Shown in pieces: positions 1-6,970 of a stretch of DNA of 9,850 nt; the stretch's first letter is position 1, and the number at the start of each line of letters is the position of its first letter. A model generated the notes under the pieces. It was given only the letters and a program-made list of their open reading frames with translations, was not told the DNA's origin and made no database searches. Both the position numbers and the translations under genes were made by a program. This DNA comes from SIG440 sp045591035 (GTDB lineage Bacteria; Bacillota; Clostridia; Monoglobales; Monoglobaceae): the NCBI GenBank assembly GCA_045591035.1, contig JAZNSG010000033.1, positions 1 to 9,850 of the forward strand. Reading direction: 5' to 3'.

Positions 1-11
1 GGGTTTTTGTT

Positions 12-120
12 TGTCATTCCGAGGTAAGCGACAGCGGCGAGGAATCTCTGCCTGTCATTCCGAGGAAAGCGACAGCGGCGAGGAATCTCAAGGGATTGTT
101 CACTTCGTTCAGAATGACAG
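12..120. repeat. Dispersed-type intergenic repeat, two direct copies plus an inverted end
   Basis: Two 37-bp copies (12-48 and 53-89) differ at one position (T25 versus A66) and are separated by 4 bp. Each begins TGTCATTCCGAGG and ends GAGGAATCTC. After a 22-bp spacer the segment closes with CAGAATGACAG (110-120), which mirrors the opening CTGTCATTC (52-60), so 53-119 has inverted ends and the whole can fold. The sequence class (TGTCATTC...GAATGACA, with GAGGAATCTC and CACTTCGTTC blocks) resembles short palindromic repeats scattered in intergenic regions of many bacterial genomes; that part is from memory, not from a search. It is visibly richer in GC than its flanks. It lies just beyond the terminator of the sugar ABC ATPase gene. 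No transposase is present, so any mobility would need help in trans. The left edge may continue outside the window. Confidence 0.75.
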
Positions 121-161
121 GAGAAGGCATACAGAATAACAGTTGAGTTTTTTGCATACAA

Positions 162-188
162 AAAGCAGAGGCATAACGCCTCTGCTTT
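162..188 (-). terminator. Intrinsic terminator of the sugar ABC ATPase gene
   Basis: A perfect 11-bp inverted repeat (162-172 and 178-188, arm AAAGCAGAGGC) encloses a 5-nt loop. Read on the minus strand it lies 12 bases past the TAA stop at 201-203 and ends in a run of T residues (CTTTTTG). This is the expected position and shape for rho-independent termination of the ATPase transcript. Confidence 0.85.
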
Positions 189-200
189 AAACATTTTCTC

Positions 201-1313
201 TTAGTGGAGAATAGCAAGTTCAGTTTCCTTGTCAAAGAGATGAATCTTGTTTGCATCAATAGCAACCTTGATAACCTCATCAGCCTGAGCTGTTGTACGA
301 CGATTAACTCTTGCAATAAGAGAAGTTCCGTCAAGTTTTATGTACAGATAGGTTTCTGAACCCATCATTTCTGTGAGGTCAACAGTAACGTCTGCCAAAG
401 AATTGGGCATTGAAGAAATATGAGCTTCATCGTCATAAATGTTTTCAGGTCTGATACCCATAACAACTTCTTTTCCATAGTAAGCAGAAAGGTCTGCCTT
501 GCTGCTCTTTCCTTCAGGAAGAAGAACGTCAAAAGACTCGCCCTTAAGGTGGATGCCGTCATCCTCTTTTGCCAGAGTCACATTAAGGAAGTTCATCTGG
601 GGGCTGCCGATAAATCCGGCAACAAACATATTAACAGGCTCATCATAAAGTTCTGTAGGAGTAGCACACTGCTGAAGGTAACCGCTCTTCATAACAGCAA
701 TTCTTGTACCCATTGTCATAGCCTCTGTCTGGTCATGAGTAACATAGATAACAGTTGTGCCGAGTTTTTTGTGGAGTTTGCCGATTTCAGCTCTCATCTG
801 AACTCTGAGCTTTGCATCAAGGTTCGAGAGAGGTTCGTCCATAAGGAATACCTTTGGTTCACGAACGATTGCACGACCAAGAGCAACACGCTGTCTCTGA
901 CCGCCTGAAAGAGCCTTTGGTTTTCTGTCGAGAAGATGTTCAATGTCAAGAATCTTCGCAGCTTCTTGAACCTTTTCTTTTATAACATCCTTCGGTACCT
1001 TCCTGAGCTTAAGGCCGAATGCCATGTTGTCATAAACGGTCATATGGGGGTAAAGAGCATAGTTCTGGAAAACCATAGCGATATCTCTGTCCTTAGGTGC
1101 AACATCATTAACCAATTTGTCATCAATATAAAGCTCACCTTCGGTAATCTCTTCAAGACCCGCAATCATACGGAGAGTTGTGGTTTTTCCGCAACCAGAA
1201 GGACCAACAAGAATCAAAAACTCCTTATCTGCAATTTCAAGGTTAACGTCCTTAGCACCAATAACGCCACCCTGATAAATTTTGCCAATTTGTCTTAAAC
1301 TTAAACCTGCCAT
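201..1313 (-). CDS. ugpC: Sugar ABC transporter ATP-binding protein (UgpC/MsmK/MalK family)
   Basis: This is the cytoplasmic ATPase subunit of a CUT1-type carbohydrate importer; it would power uptake of oligosaccharides or glycerol-3-phosphate-type substrates through partner permeases. The 370-residue length is normal for the family. Visible motifs are Walker A GPSGCGKT (37-44), Q-loop Q83, signature LSGGQ (135-139), Walker B VFLMDE (155-160), D-loop SNLD and the switch histidine H193 (VTHDQTEA). From about residue 236 there is a MalK-like TOBE regulatory domain with the typical GIRPENI segment. The start is supported by AGGAGG about 10 bases upstream. No permease or binding protein is adjacent, and the gene has its own terminators on both sides, so it appears monocistronic. 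In Streptococcus (MsmK) and Bacillus (MsmX) such orphan ATPases serve several sugar importers; a shared role here is inference. Substrate cannot be read from the ATPase, and the symbol names the family rather than the substrate. Confidence 0.93.
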   Translation of the reverse strand: MAGLSLRQIGKIYQGGVIGAKDVNLEIADKEFLILVGPSGCGKTTTLRMIAGLEEITEGELYIDDKLVNDVAPKDRDIAMVFQNYALYPHMTVYDNMAFGLKLRKVPKDVIKEKVQEAAKILDIEHLLDRKPKALSGGQRQRVALGRAIVREPKVFLMDEPLSNLDAKLRVQMRAEIGKLHKKLGTTVIYVTHDQTEAMTMGTRIAVMKSGYLQQCATPTELYDEPVNMFVAGFIGSPQMNFLNVTLAKEDDGIHLKGESFDVLLPEGKSSKADLSAYYGKEVVMGIRPENIYDDEAHISSMPNSLADVTVDLTEMMGSETYLYIKLDGTSLIARVNRRTTAQADEVIKVAIDANKIHLFDKETELAILH

Positions 1314-1361
1314 TTATTTTGTACCTCCTAAAAGTATGTAATCTTTAACAAGTCATACAAC

Positions 1362-1370
1362 ATTTTAACA
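1362..1370 (-). promoter_or_regulatory. Possible extended -10 promoter for the ABC ATPase gene, in a 317-bp intergenic region
   Basis: On the minus strand the site reads TGTTAAAAT, an extended -10 (TG-N-TAAAAT), about 50 bases before the ATPase start. No good TTGACA-like -35 is seen 16-18 bases further up (best is TAACAA). The gene needs its own promoter because the gyrA terminator lies between the two genes. The intergenic region 1314-1630 otherwise holds the ribosome binding site (about 1323-1328), the gyrA terminator (1452-1490) and about 140 bases (1491-1630) of gyrA 3' untranslated sequence in which I see nothing further. Confidence 0.4.
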
Positions 1371-1451
1371 TATTTTATTTAAAATTGTTAGGGAATAATT
1401 ACACAAATATGCCATCTGCCTTTTGTAAATGTTGCACATACCAATTTTTAA

Positions 1452-1490
1452 AAATCCCGAAACCCTTGTGTTCCAAGGGTTTCGGGGTTT
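1452..1490 (-). terminator. Intrinsic terminator downstream of gyrA
   Basis: A perfect 13-bp inverted repeat (1456-1468 and 1474-1486, arm CCCGAAACCCTTG) with a 5-nt loop is flanked by an A-run on the left and a T-run on the right. Read on the minus strand, the hairpin is followed by ATTTTTAAAAA, a good T tract. It lies about 140 bases past the gyrA stop, unusually far, and separates gyrA from the ABC ATPase gene. Confidence 0.85.
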
Positions 1491-1630
1491 CGTTGTTTGA
1501 AAGTTTTAAGTTGTCATATTCACCAAATTTTCTCTTTTCTCTTGCTTAAAAATCAGCAATCCGTATAGTTTGCGAAATTTAACGCCAAAACATCCATTTT
1601 GTTCCAAATATTATGCCTTGAAAAGAGCTT

Positions 1631-4165
1631 TTACTCCTGTACGATGGGTTCGTCTGCGGGGGTTTCTTGAGCATCCTGCACAGCAACATTTTCTGTTTCT
1701 GCAGTTTCATCTTCACCATCTTCGTGGGTAACAGCTGCCGCCGAAACAATCTTCACTCCATCTGCAAGTCTCATAAGGCGAACGCCCTTGGTGACACGTT
1801 TCAGGGTACTGATTTCCTGGGTGTTAACACGGATAATTATACCTTCAGAGGTCATAAGAATGATATCGTCTTCGTCCGTAACTAAGCCAAATCCCGAAAC
1901 CGCACCTGTTTCGTCGCTGATTTTGTAGGATGTTGTGCCCTGGCCGCCACGGGACTGAACCTTGTATTCATCAAGCTCGGTCTTTTTGCCGTAACCGTTT
2001 TCGCTGACAACAAGAAGCTTCGCACCTTCACGCATAACACTCATTCCAACAACATAATCGCCGTCTTTTAAGGTTATACCTCTGACACCTCTTGAAACAC
2101 GACCAAGAGAACGAACATCATCCTCGGAAAATCTTATCATCTTGCCCATATGGGTTCCCATAAACACATCAGAGCTTCCGTCTGTACGCTCAACATTAAT
2201 AAGCTCGTCACCCTCATCAAGATTTATGGCAATCTTTCCGCCCTTGGGAGCATTTTCGTATTCGGTAAGAGCAGTCTTTTTGATTACGCCGTTCCGGGTT
2301 GCCATAATAAGGTACTCATCCTCGGTATATTCACGAATGGGCAAAATCGCTGAAATCTTTTCACCCACATCAAGGGGCAAAAGGTTTACAATTGCCGTAC
2401 CTTTGGCTTGTCTTCCTGCTTCGGGGATTTCATAGGTCTTTATGCGATACATCTTACCAAGGTTTGTGAAGAACAGCAAATACGCATGAGTTGAAGCTAT
2501 GAACAACCTGTTTACAATATCCTCTTCCTTGGTCTGCATACCGATTATTCCCTTTCCGCCACGCTTCTGGCTTCTGTAGGTGTCGGTGGCAAGACGTTTG
2601 ATGTATCCCTGAGAGGTCATTGTTATAACATTGTCCTCTTCTTCAATCAAATCTTCAATATCAATATCATCCATAACGGGTTCAATAGATGACCGTCTTT
2701 CATCCCCGAACTTCTCGCGAATCTCGGTAATTTCTTTTTTCAGGACTTCAAGAACCTTATGTTCACTGCCAAGAATTTCTTCCATCTCAGCAATAAACGC
2801 CATCAATTCCTCATATTCTGCATCAATCTTCTCCCGTTCAAGCCCCTGGAGTCTTGCAAGACGCATGTCCAAAATAGCCTGAGCCTGAACATCGCTGAAA
2901 TCAAAGCGTTCCATAAGCTTTGGCTTTGCATCATTGTAGCTTCCGCGAATTATAGCAATAATCTCATCAATATGGTCAAGGGCTGTGCGAAGACCGTCAA
3001 GAATGTGTGCCCTCGCCTCTGCCTTGCGCTTGTCAAAGCGCGAACGGCGGATAATAACCTCTTTCTGGAAGTTGATATAGTTATCAAGAATTTCACGAAG
3101 ATTAAGAACCTTCGGCTCAACCTGATTAACAAGAGCAAGCATTATGACGCCAAAGCTTTCCTCCATCTGGGTGAACTTGTAAAGTTGGTTGAGAACAATA
3201 GTTGCATTGGCATCACGTTTTGTCTCAATAACAATACGCATACCGTCACGGTCAGATTCGTCTCTGAGGTCTGAGATTCCCTCAATTCTCTTTTCACGAA
3301 CAAGCACTGCAATTTTTTCAATCAGTCTCGCCTTGTTCACCATATAAGGAATTTCAGTTACAACAATTCTTTGTCTGCTGTCGTTGAATTCTTCAATTTC
3401 AGCCTTTGCACGAATACGGATTTTGCCCTTTCCGGTATGATAAGCTGCACGAATACCGGCGGTTCCCATAATCTGTGCCCCCGTGGGGAAGTCAGGACCC
3501 TTGATGTATTCCATAAGCTCATCTATTGTTATTTCAGGATTATCAATAACCGCAATAATTCCGTCAATTACCTCGGTGAGGTTGTGGGGCGGAATATTTG
3601 TCGCCATACCAACAGCAATACCGTTCGAACCGTTTACAAGAAGATGCGGAAAACGGGACGGAAGAACAACCGGCTCCTTTCGGCTTTCGTCGAAGTTCGG
3701 CATAAAGTCAACAGTTTCTTTTTCAATATCCGTGAGCATACGCATAGCCATACGCGACATACGCGCCTCGGTATAACGGTAAGCAGCAGGCGGGTCGCCA
3801 TCCACAGAACCGAAGTTTCCGTGACCGTCAATGGTCGGGTATCTCATAGAGAAATCCTGAGCCATACGCACCATGGCATCATAAACAGATGCGTCACCGT
3901 GTGGATGGTATCTACCAAGCACATTACCAACGGTGGTAGCACTCTTTCGGTATTCACGGTCAGGAGTCAGATTATCCTCGTGCATCGCATACAAAATACG
4001 ACGATGAACAGGCTTAAGACCATCACGTACATCCGGCAGAGCACGGCCTACGATAACAGACATAGCATAGTCAAGGTATGACTTTCGCATTTCTTTTTCA
4101 ATTTCAACGGGAATTATATTGAGACAAGACGGGTCAAATAATACCTCATTTTTTTCATCAGCCAT
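1631..4165 (-). CDS. gyrA: DNA gyrase subunit A
   Basis: GyrA is the breakage-reunion subunit of the type IIA topoisomerase that, with GyrB, introduces negative supercoils using ATP. At 844 residues it is of normal length. The N-terminal winged-helix/tower region starts around residue 20; the active-site RYTE motif places the catalytic tyrosine at Y131 next to R130. A predicted coiled-coil stretch (about 370-490) precedes the C-terminal beta-pinwheel. The GyrA box QKRGGKG (533-539) marks it as gyrase rather than topoisomerase IV ParC. The C terminus is a very acidic tail (about 815-844). In the quinolone-determining region HPHGDASVYD (87-96), the position of E. coli Ser83 is Ala92 and that of Asp87 is Asp96. 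A GAGGTAA ribosome binding site lies 9-10 bases before the ATG at 4165. gyrB is not in the window; gyrA is set apart and runs away from the presumed origin. Confidence 0.97.
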   Translation of the reverse strand: MADEKNEVLFDPSCLNIIPVEIEKEMRKSYLDYAMSVIVGRALPDVRDGLKPVHRRILYAMHEDNLTPDREYRKSATTVGNVLGRYHPHGDASVYDAMVRMAQDFSMRYPTIDGHGNFGSVDGDPPAAYRYTEARMSRMAMRMLTDIEKETVDFMPNFDESRKEPVVLPSRFPHLLVNGSNGIAVGMATNIPPHNLTEVIDGIIAVIDNPEITIDELMEYIKGPDFPTGAQIMGTAGIRAAYHTGKGKIRIRAKAEIEEFNDSRQRIVVTEIPYMVNKARLIEKIAVLVREKRIEGISDLRDESDRDGMRIVIETKRDANATIVLNQLYKFTQMEESFGVIMLALVNQVEPKVLNLREILDNYINFQKEVIIRRSRFDKRKAEARAHILDGLRTALDHIDEIIAIIRGSYNDAKPKLMERFDFSDVQAQAILDMRLARLQGLEREKIDAEYEELMAFIAEMEEILGSEHKVLEVLKKEITEIREKFGDERRSSIEPVMDDIDIEDLIEEEDNVITMTSQGYIKRLATDTYRSQKRGGKGIIGMQTKEEDIVNRLFIASTHAYLLFFTNLGKMYRIKTYEIPEAGRQAKGTAIVNLLPLDVGEKISAILPIREYTEDEYLIMATRNGVIKKTALTEYENAPKGGKIAINLDEGDELINVERTDGSSDVFMGTHMGKMIRFSEDDVRSLGRVSRGVRGITLKDGDYVVGMSVMREGAKLLVVSENGYGKKTELDEYKVQSRGGQGTTSYKISDETGAVSGFGLVTDEDDIILMTSEGIIIRVNTQEISTLKRVTKGVRLMRLADGVKIVSAAAVTHEDGEDETAETENVAVQDAQETPADEPIVQE

Positions 4166-4193
4166 AGCTTATTACCTCATTTTTTAGTGTTTT

Positions 4194-4226
4194 AAGAGGG
4201 ATTTCAATTTTCCCTCTTTTGTTATA
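4194..4226 (-). promoter_or_regulatory. gyrA leader: weak -10 and a small hairpin
   Basis: On the minus strand TATAAC (4221-4226) is a plausible -10 about 55 bases before the gyrA start, but no convincing -35 is present at 16-18 bases. Just downstream is an 8-bp inverted repeat (4194-4201 and 4211-4218, arm AAGAGGGA). Its T-run follows on the plus strand, where there is no gene to terminate. If transcription starts further upstream the hairpin would lie in the gyrA leader. The evidence is slight. Confidence 0.3.
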
Positions 4227-4283
4227 CTTCGACGCAAATTCCAAAAACCCTTTTATTTTGCAAAATTTTTGCCCTAAAATCAA

Positions 4284-4318
4284 AAAGTTGCAAAAAGGGT
4301 ATTCCTTTTTGCAACTTT
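4284..4318 (-). terminator. Strong intrinsic terminator of the metY-comF operon
   Basis: A perfect 15-bp inverted repeat (4284-4298 and 4304-4318) encloses the 5-nt loop GTATT. Read on the minus strand it begins 4 bases after the comF stop (4323-4325) and is followed by TTTTTGATTTT. It cleanly separates the metY-comF transcript from gyrA, which must therefore have its own promoter. Confidence 0.92.
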
Positions 4319-4322
4319 ATTT

Positions 4323-5069
4323 TTATTTATATTCTTTTGCAGTGGTTGAAAACACCAATCCAAAAGCCGCCTTTGCTCCGGCAGCCTTCAGTGCCCGTCC
4401 GCATTCCATCATAGTCGCCCGGGTGGTGCAGACATCATCCGTGACGAGAACAGTTTTCCCTTTTACATCGAGCCGAGGGTTCACACAAAGACTGTTGTGC
4501 ATATTTTTTGCTCTTTCCGTATAGCCAAGAGAGCTTTGCTTTTGAGTTTTCTTTTGAAAAAGAAATATTCCTCTTTCATATGGGACATTTATTCTTTTGG
4601 AAACCTCCTGGGCAATCCTTTCCCCATGGTCAAAGCCCCTCCATTTATGAAAGCTGTGCGATGGAGCACTGCAGATCAAGTCAAACTCAATCCCTTCATA
4701 TTCTTCATAGAACCGAGCAGCCATACATCCCGAAACAAGCTTGAACGCACTTGTTCGCTCATCCTTTTTCATCCTCATCACAAGTCTTTTCACTATGGTT
4801 TTGTACTGAAAAACCGAAACAATCCTTTTAACTCCGTGAAGTCCCGTGTTTGCACAAAAATAACAAAGCCGGTCCTTTCCAAATGACACAATTGGCTTCC
4901 CACACTTCACACAACAAACACATTCATCGCAAAAAGCCAACCGAGGTCTGCAGTTTTCACATACATGCTCTCCGTAAACTTTGTCAACAAGTCTACCGCA
5001 GAATATACATTTTGTTGGAAATATGAGCTTCAAAATTGTTATGAAAGCTGTTTTGGCAAAGCTCCTCAT
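4323..5069 (-). CDS. comF: ComF family protein (phosphoribosyltransferase-like, competence-associated)
   Basis: The 248-residue protein has the ComF layout: an N-terminal cysteine-rich zinc-binding segment followed by a phosphoribosyltransferase-like domain. Cysteines at 21, 24, 37, 40, 47, 50, 52, 53, 56, 69 and 72 form CxxC pairs. The family segments RGFDHGE (144-150, usually RGFNQ.E), a KTxxQSSLGYTERAKNM stretch (about 174-190) and the PRPP-loop VLVTDDVCTTRAT (207-219) follow in order. The loop has Arg217 where Gly is usual (TTGAT). ComF proteins act in the cytoplasm in uptake and processing of single-stranded DNA during transformation, but they occur in many species not known to be competent. 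The start is one base after the metY stop (TAA-A-ATG) with no clear Shine-Dalgarno, suggesting translation coupled to metY. No other competence gene is nearby. Confidence 0.9.
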   Translation of the reverse strand: MRSFAKTAFITILKLIFPTKCIFCGRLVDKVYGEHVCENCRPRLAFCDECVCCVKCGKPIVSFGKDRLCYFCANTGLHGVKRIVSVFQYKTIVKRLVMRMKKDERTSAFKLVSGCMAARFYEEYEGIEFDLICSAPSHSFHKWRGFDHGERIAQEVSKRINVPYERGIFLFQKKTQKQSSLGYTERAKNMHNSLCVNPRLDVKGKTVLVTDDVCTTRATMMECGRALKAAGAKAAFGLVFSTTAKEYK

Positions 5070-5070
5070 T

Positions 5071-6342
5071 TTATTTTACACAATCAAGTGCTTGTTTTAT
5101 ATCGTCAATTATGTCTTCAACATTTTCAATTCCCACAGAGAATCTTATAAGGTCGGGAGTCACTCCTGCAGCTTCAAGTTCAGCATCATTTAGCTGACGG
5201 TGTGTGTGACTTGCGGGATGAAGAACTGATGTTCTTGCATCAGCAACATGGGTAACAATCGCCGCAAGTTTAAGACTGTCCATAAACTTAACAGCCGCTT
5301 CTCTTCCGCCCTTTACACCAAAGGAGATTACCCCGCAAGAGCCGTTGGGCAAATATTTTTTTGCGAGTTCATGGTATTTGTCGCCTTCAAGTCCAGAGAA
5401 GCTAACCCATGAAATTCTTTCGTCCTTTTCCAAGAACTCTGCAACAGCCTGAGCGTTGCTGCAATGTCTTTCCATTCTAAGGGGCAGTGTTTCAAGCCCA
5501 AGGTTAAGAAGAAAAGCATTGTGAGGTGACGGGATAGAACCAAGGTCACGCATAACCTGAGCTGTGAGTTTAGTTATATATGCCGCTTTGCCGAATTTTT
5601 CTGTGTAGGTAATGCCATGATATGAAGCATCGGGAGTGGTGAGTCCGGGGAACTTTCCACTTGCCTCCCAATCAAAGTTTCCGCTGTCAACAACTACGCC
5701 ACCCACAGAGGTTGCATGTCCATCCATATATTTTGTTGTTGAGTGAACAACAATATCTGCCCCCCACTCAAAGGGACGACAATTTATGGGAGTCGCAAAG
5801 GTGTTGTCAATAATAAGGGGAACACCATGGCTGTGAGCCGCCTTTGCCCATTTTTCTATATCAAGAACAACAAGGGCAGGGTTCGCAATTGTTTCACCAA
5901 ACACAGCCTTTGTGTTTTCACGAAATGCAGCATTAAGGGTTTCTTCGTCTGCATCGGGGTCAACAAAGGTAACGTCTATCCCAAGCTTTTTCAGCGTAAC
6001 TCCGAAAAGATTAAATGTACCGCCATAGACAGAAGACGAGCACACAAAATGACCGCCAGCTTCGCATATATTGAATATGGAATAAAAACAAGCAGCTTGT
6101 CCTGAAGAAGTCAGCATTGCTGCAACTCCGCCCTCAAGGTCGGCTATTTTTGCTGCTACTGCATCATTTGTCGGGTTTGCAAGACGGGTATAAAAATATC
6201 CACTCTCTTCAAGGTCAAAAAGCTTACCCATTTGTTCGGTAGAACTGTACTTCCAGGTTGTGCTTTGGTATATGGGCAAAACTCTTGGTTCACCATTTTC
6301 GGGAGTATAACCCGATTGAATACATTTTGTTTCTATTCTCAT
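5071..6342 (-). CDS. metY: O-acetylhomoserine sulfhydrylase (PLP-dependent, MetY type)
   Basis: This cytoplasmic Cys/Met-metabolism PLP enzyme would convert O-acetylhomoserine plus sulfide to homocysteine and acetate, for direct sulfhydrylation in methionine synthesis. The 423-residue length fits the family. Landmarks are YTRLANPTN (51-59, the neighbouring-subunit phosphate-binding segment), SSGQAA (79-84), IIDNTFATP (177-185, Asp179 pairing with the pyridine nitrogen) and the Schiff-base lysine K204 in HSTTKYMDGH. The long variant beginning RIETKCIQSGYTPENGEPRV is typical of O-acetylhomoserine sulfhydrylases rather than the shorter cystathionine gamma-synthase/lyase. A GGAGG site sits 8 bases before the ATG. 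It leads an operon with comF. The leader is only about 30 bases, so no SAM riboswitch or T-box fits. Use of O-succinylhomoserine, or a role in recycling cysteine, cannot be excluded. Confidence 0.94.
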   Translation of the reverse strand: MRIETKCIQSGYTPENGEPRVLPIYQSTTWKYSSTEQMGKLFDLEESGYFYTRLANPTNDAVAAKIADLEGGVAAMLTSSGQAACFYSIFNICEAGGHFVCSSSVYGGTFNLFGVTLKKLGIDVTFVDPDADEETLNAAFRENTKAVFGETIANPALVVLDIEKWAKAAHSHGVPLIIDNTFATPINCRPFEWGADIVVHSTTKYMDGHATSVGGVVVDSGNFDWEASGKFPGLTTPDASYHGITYTEKFGKAAYITKLTAQVMRDLGSIPSPHNAFLLNLGLETLPLRMERHCSNAQAVAEFLEKDERISWVSFSGLEGDKYHELAKKYLPNGSCGVISFGVKGGREAAVKFMDSLKLAAIVTHVADARTSVLHPASHTHRQLNDAELEAAGVTPDLIRFSVGIENVEDIIDDIKQALDCVK

Positions 6343-6379
6343 TTGAAAAACCTCCGAAATTCACTATTCTTTTCAAGTA

Positions 6380-6408
6380 ATTTTACTATTTTTCACGAAA
6401 AAAGTCAA
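6380..6408 (-). promoter_or_regulatory. SigmaA-type promoter for metY-comF
   Basis: Read on the minus strand, TTGACT (6403-6408) and TAAAAT (6380-6385) are separated by exactly 17 bases. Transcription would begin near 6373, giving a leader of about 30 bases before the metY ATG. No operator-like palindrome is obvious. Confidence 0.8.
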
Positions 6409-6434
6409 GAAAAAGTATGGCTTTCATTTGTTTT

Positions 6435-6881
6435 TTATGTTATACTTATAATGTGCGAATTATCATTAATCGGATGCATAAAACCATTTATTCCTTTTGA
6501 AGAAACATCACCGCCTATAATTCGTTTTTCCAAAACTATTATATTAATTAGAATTGTTTTATTTTGGGACTCTTTGTGGTTTTTGATTATATAAGAATAT
6601 CTTAATACCGATTTCCCTTTATATTCAGAAAGGTCAAACCCCGACTCTTTCTGCAGGCAATTATACTCTGTGAAAACTTCATCAAAAATTTCGGGAACTT
6701 TAAAACGGCTTATTTCTTCAGGGGAATCCTCAATTTCCCATCCTAAGTTGCTCACATATTCTACAATCATTTCGTTTGTAGAATTGTCCATTTTAAATAC
6801 TATAAAAGTTAAAACTAAAAGAATCATTGCAAAGACAATTACAGAAAAAATATACTTGTGGGTTTTTGTTTTTTTCCCCAT
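6435..6881 (-). CDS. Small membrane-anchored protein, DUF4830-like
   Basis: This 148-residue protein has a lysine-rich N terminus, one hydrophobic segment (about 10-29, IFSVIVFAMILLVLTFIVF) and then a soluble domain, so it is probably anchored with the domain outside the cell. The soluble part reads like DUF4830 of Clostridia as I remember it: a YVSNLGWEI motif (42-50), KVPEIFDEVF (61-70), a YNCLQKESGFDLSEYKGK stretch (73-90), RYSYII, then IIGGDVSS (121-128) and GFMHPI (133-138). Function is unknown. An AGGGGG site lies 7 bases before the ATG. No lipobox cysteine follows the hydrophobic segment, so it is not an obvious lipoprotein. It ends 26 bases before the metY -35 with no terminator in between, so read-through into metY-comF is possible. 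It is divergent from rsuA. Confidence 0.75.
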   Translation of the reverse strand: MGKKTKTHKYIFSVIVFAMILLVLTFIVFKMDNSTNEMIVEYVSNLGWEIEDSPEEISRFKVPEIFDEVFTEYNCLQKESGFDLSEYKGKSVLRYSYIIKNHKESQNKTILINIIVLEKRIIGGDVSSKGINGFMHPINDNSHIISIT

Positions 6882-6952
6882 TTTAAAACCCCCTGAAATA
6901 TTTATTTTACATATTTATTAAGTTTATAGGGAATATATTACCTTTTAAACAA
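6882..6952. promoter_or_regulatory. Divergent promoter region between the DUF4830-like gene and rsuA
   Basis: This AT-rich 70-bp space must drive genes on both strands. On the plus strand CTGAAA (6893-6898) and TATTAA (6916-6921) are 17 bases apart, a weak sigmaA match. On the minus strand TTGTTT and TATAAA are 18 bases apart (about 6924-6953). Neither is strong. Confidence 0.3.
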
Positions 6953-6970
6953 ATGAAAGAAGGTGAAAAA

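Noticed and set aside
12..120. CRISPR array suggested by two near-identical 37-bp units
   Set aside because: Only two units, a 4-bp spacer between them and an inverted third piece; no cas genes. This is a dispersed palindromic repeat, not an array.
14..334. 106-residue minus-strand frame running from the ATPase 3' end into the repeat
   Set aside because: It overlaps the ATPase gene in another frame, crosses its terminator and ends by translating the repeat; leucine-rich low-complexity product.
420..908. 162-residue plus-strand frame opposite the ABC ATPase
   Set aside because: Shadow of the sense gene, Ser/Cys/His-rich with no domain signature.
3371..4081. 236-residue plus-strand open frame inside gyrA
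   Set aside because: It is antisense to the most conserved part of gyrA, shows no recognisable motif and no ribosome binding site; stop-free antisense frames are common over constrained genes.
1631..4165. Topoisomerase IV subunit ParC instead of GyrA
   Set aside because: The intact GyrA box QKRGGKG (533-539) and full-length C-terminal pinwheel favour gyrase.
6343..6434. SAM or T-box riboswitch upstream of metY
   Set aside because: The promoter places the transcript start near 6373, leaving about 30 bases of leader, too short for either element.
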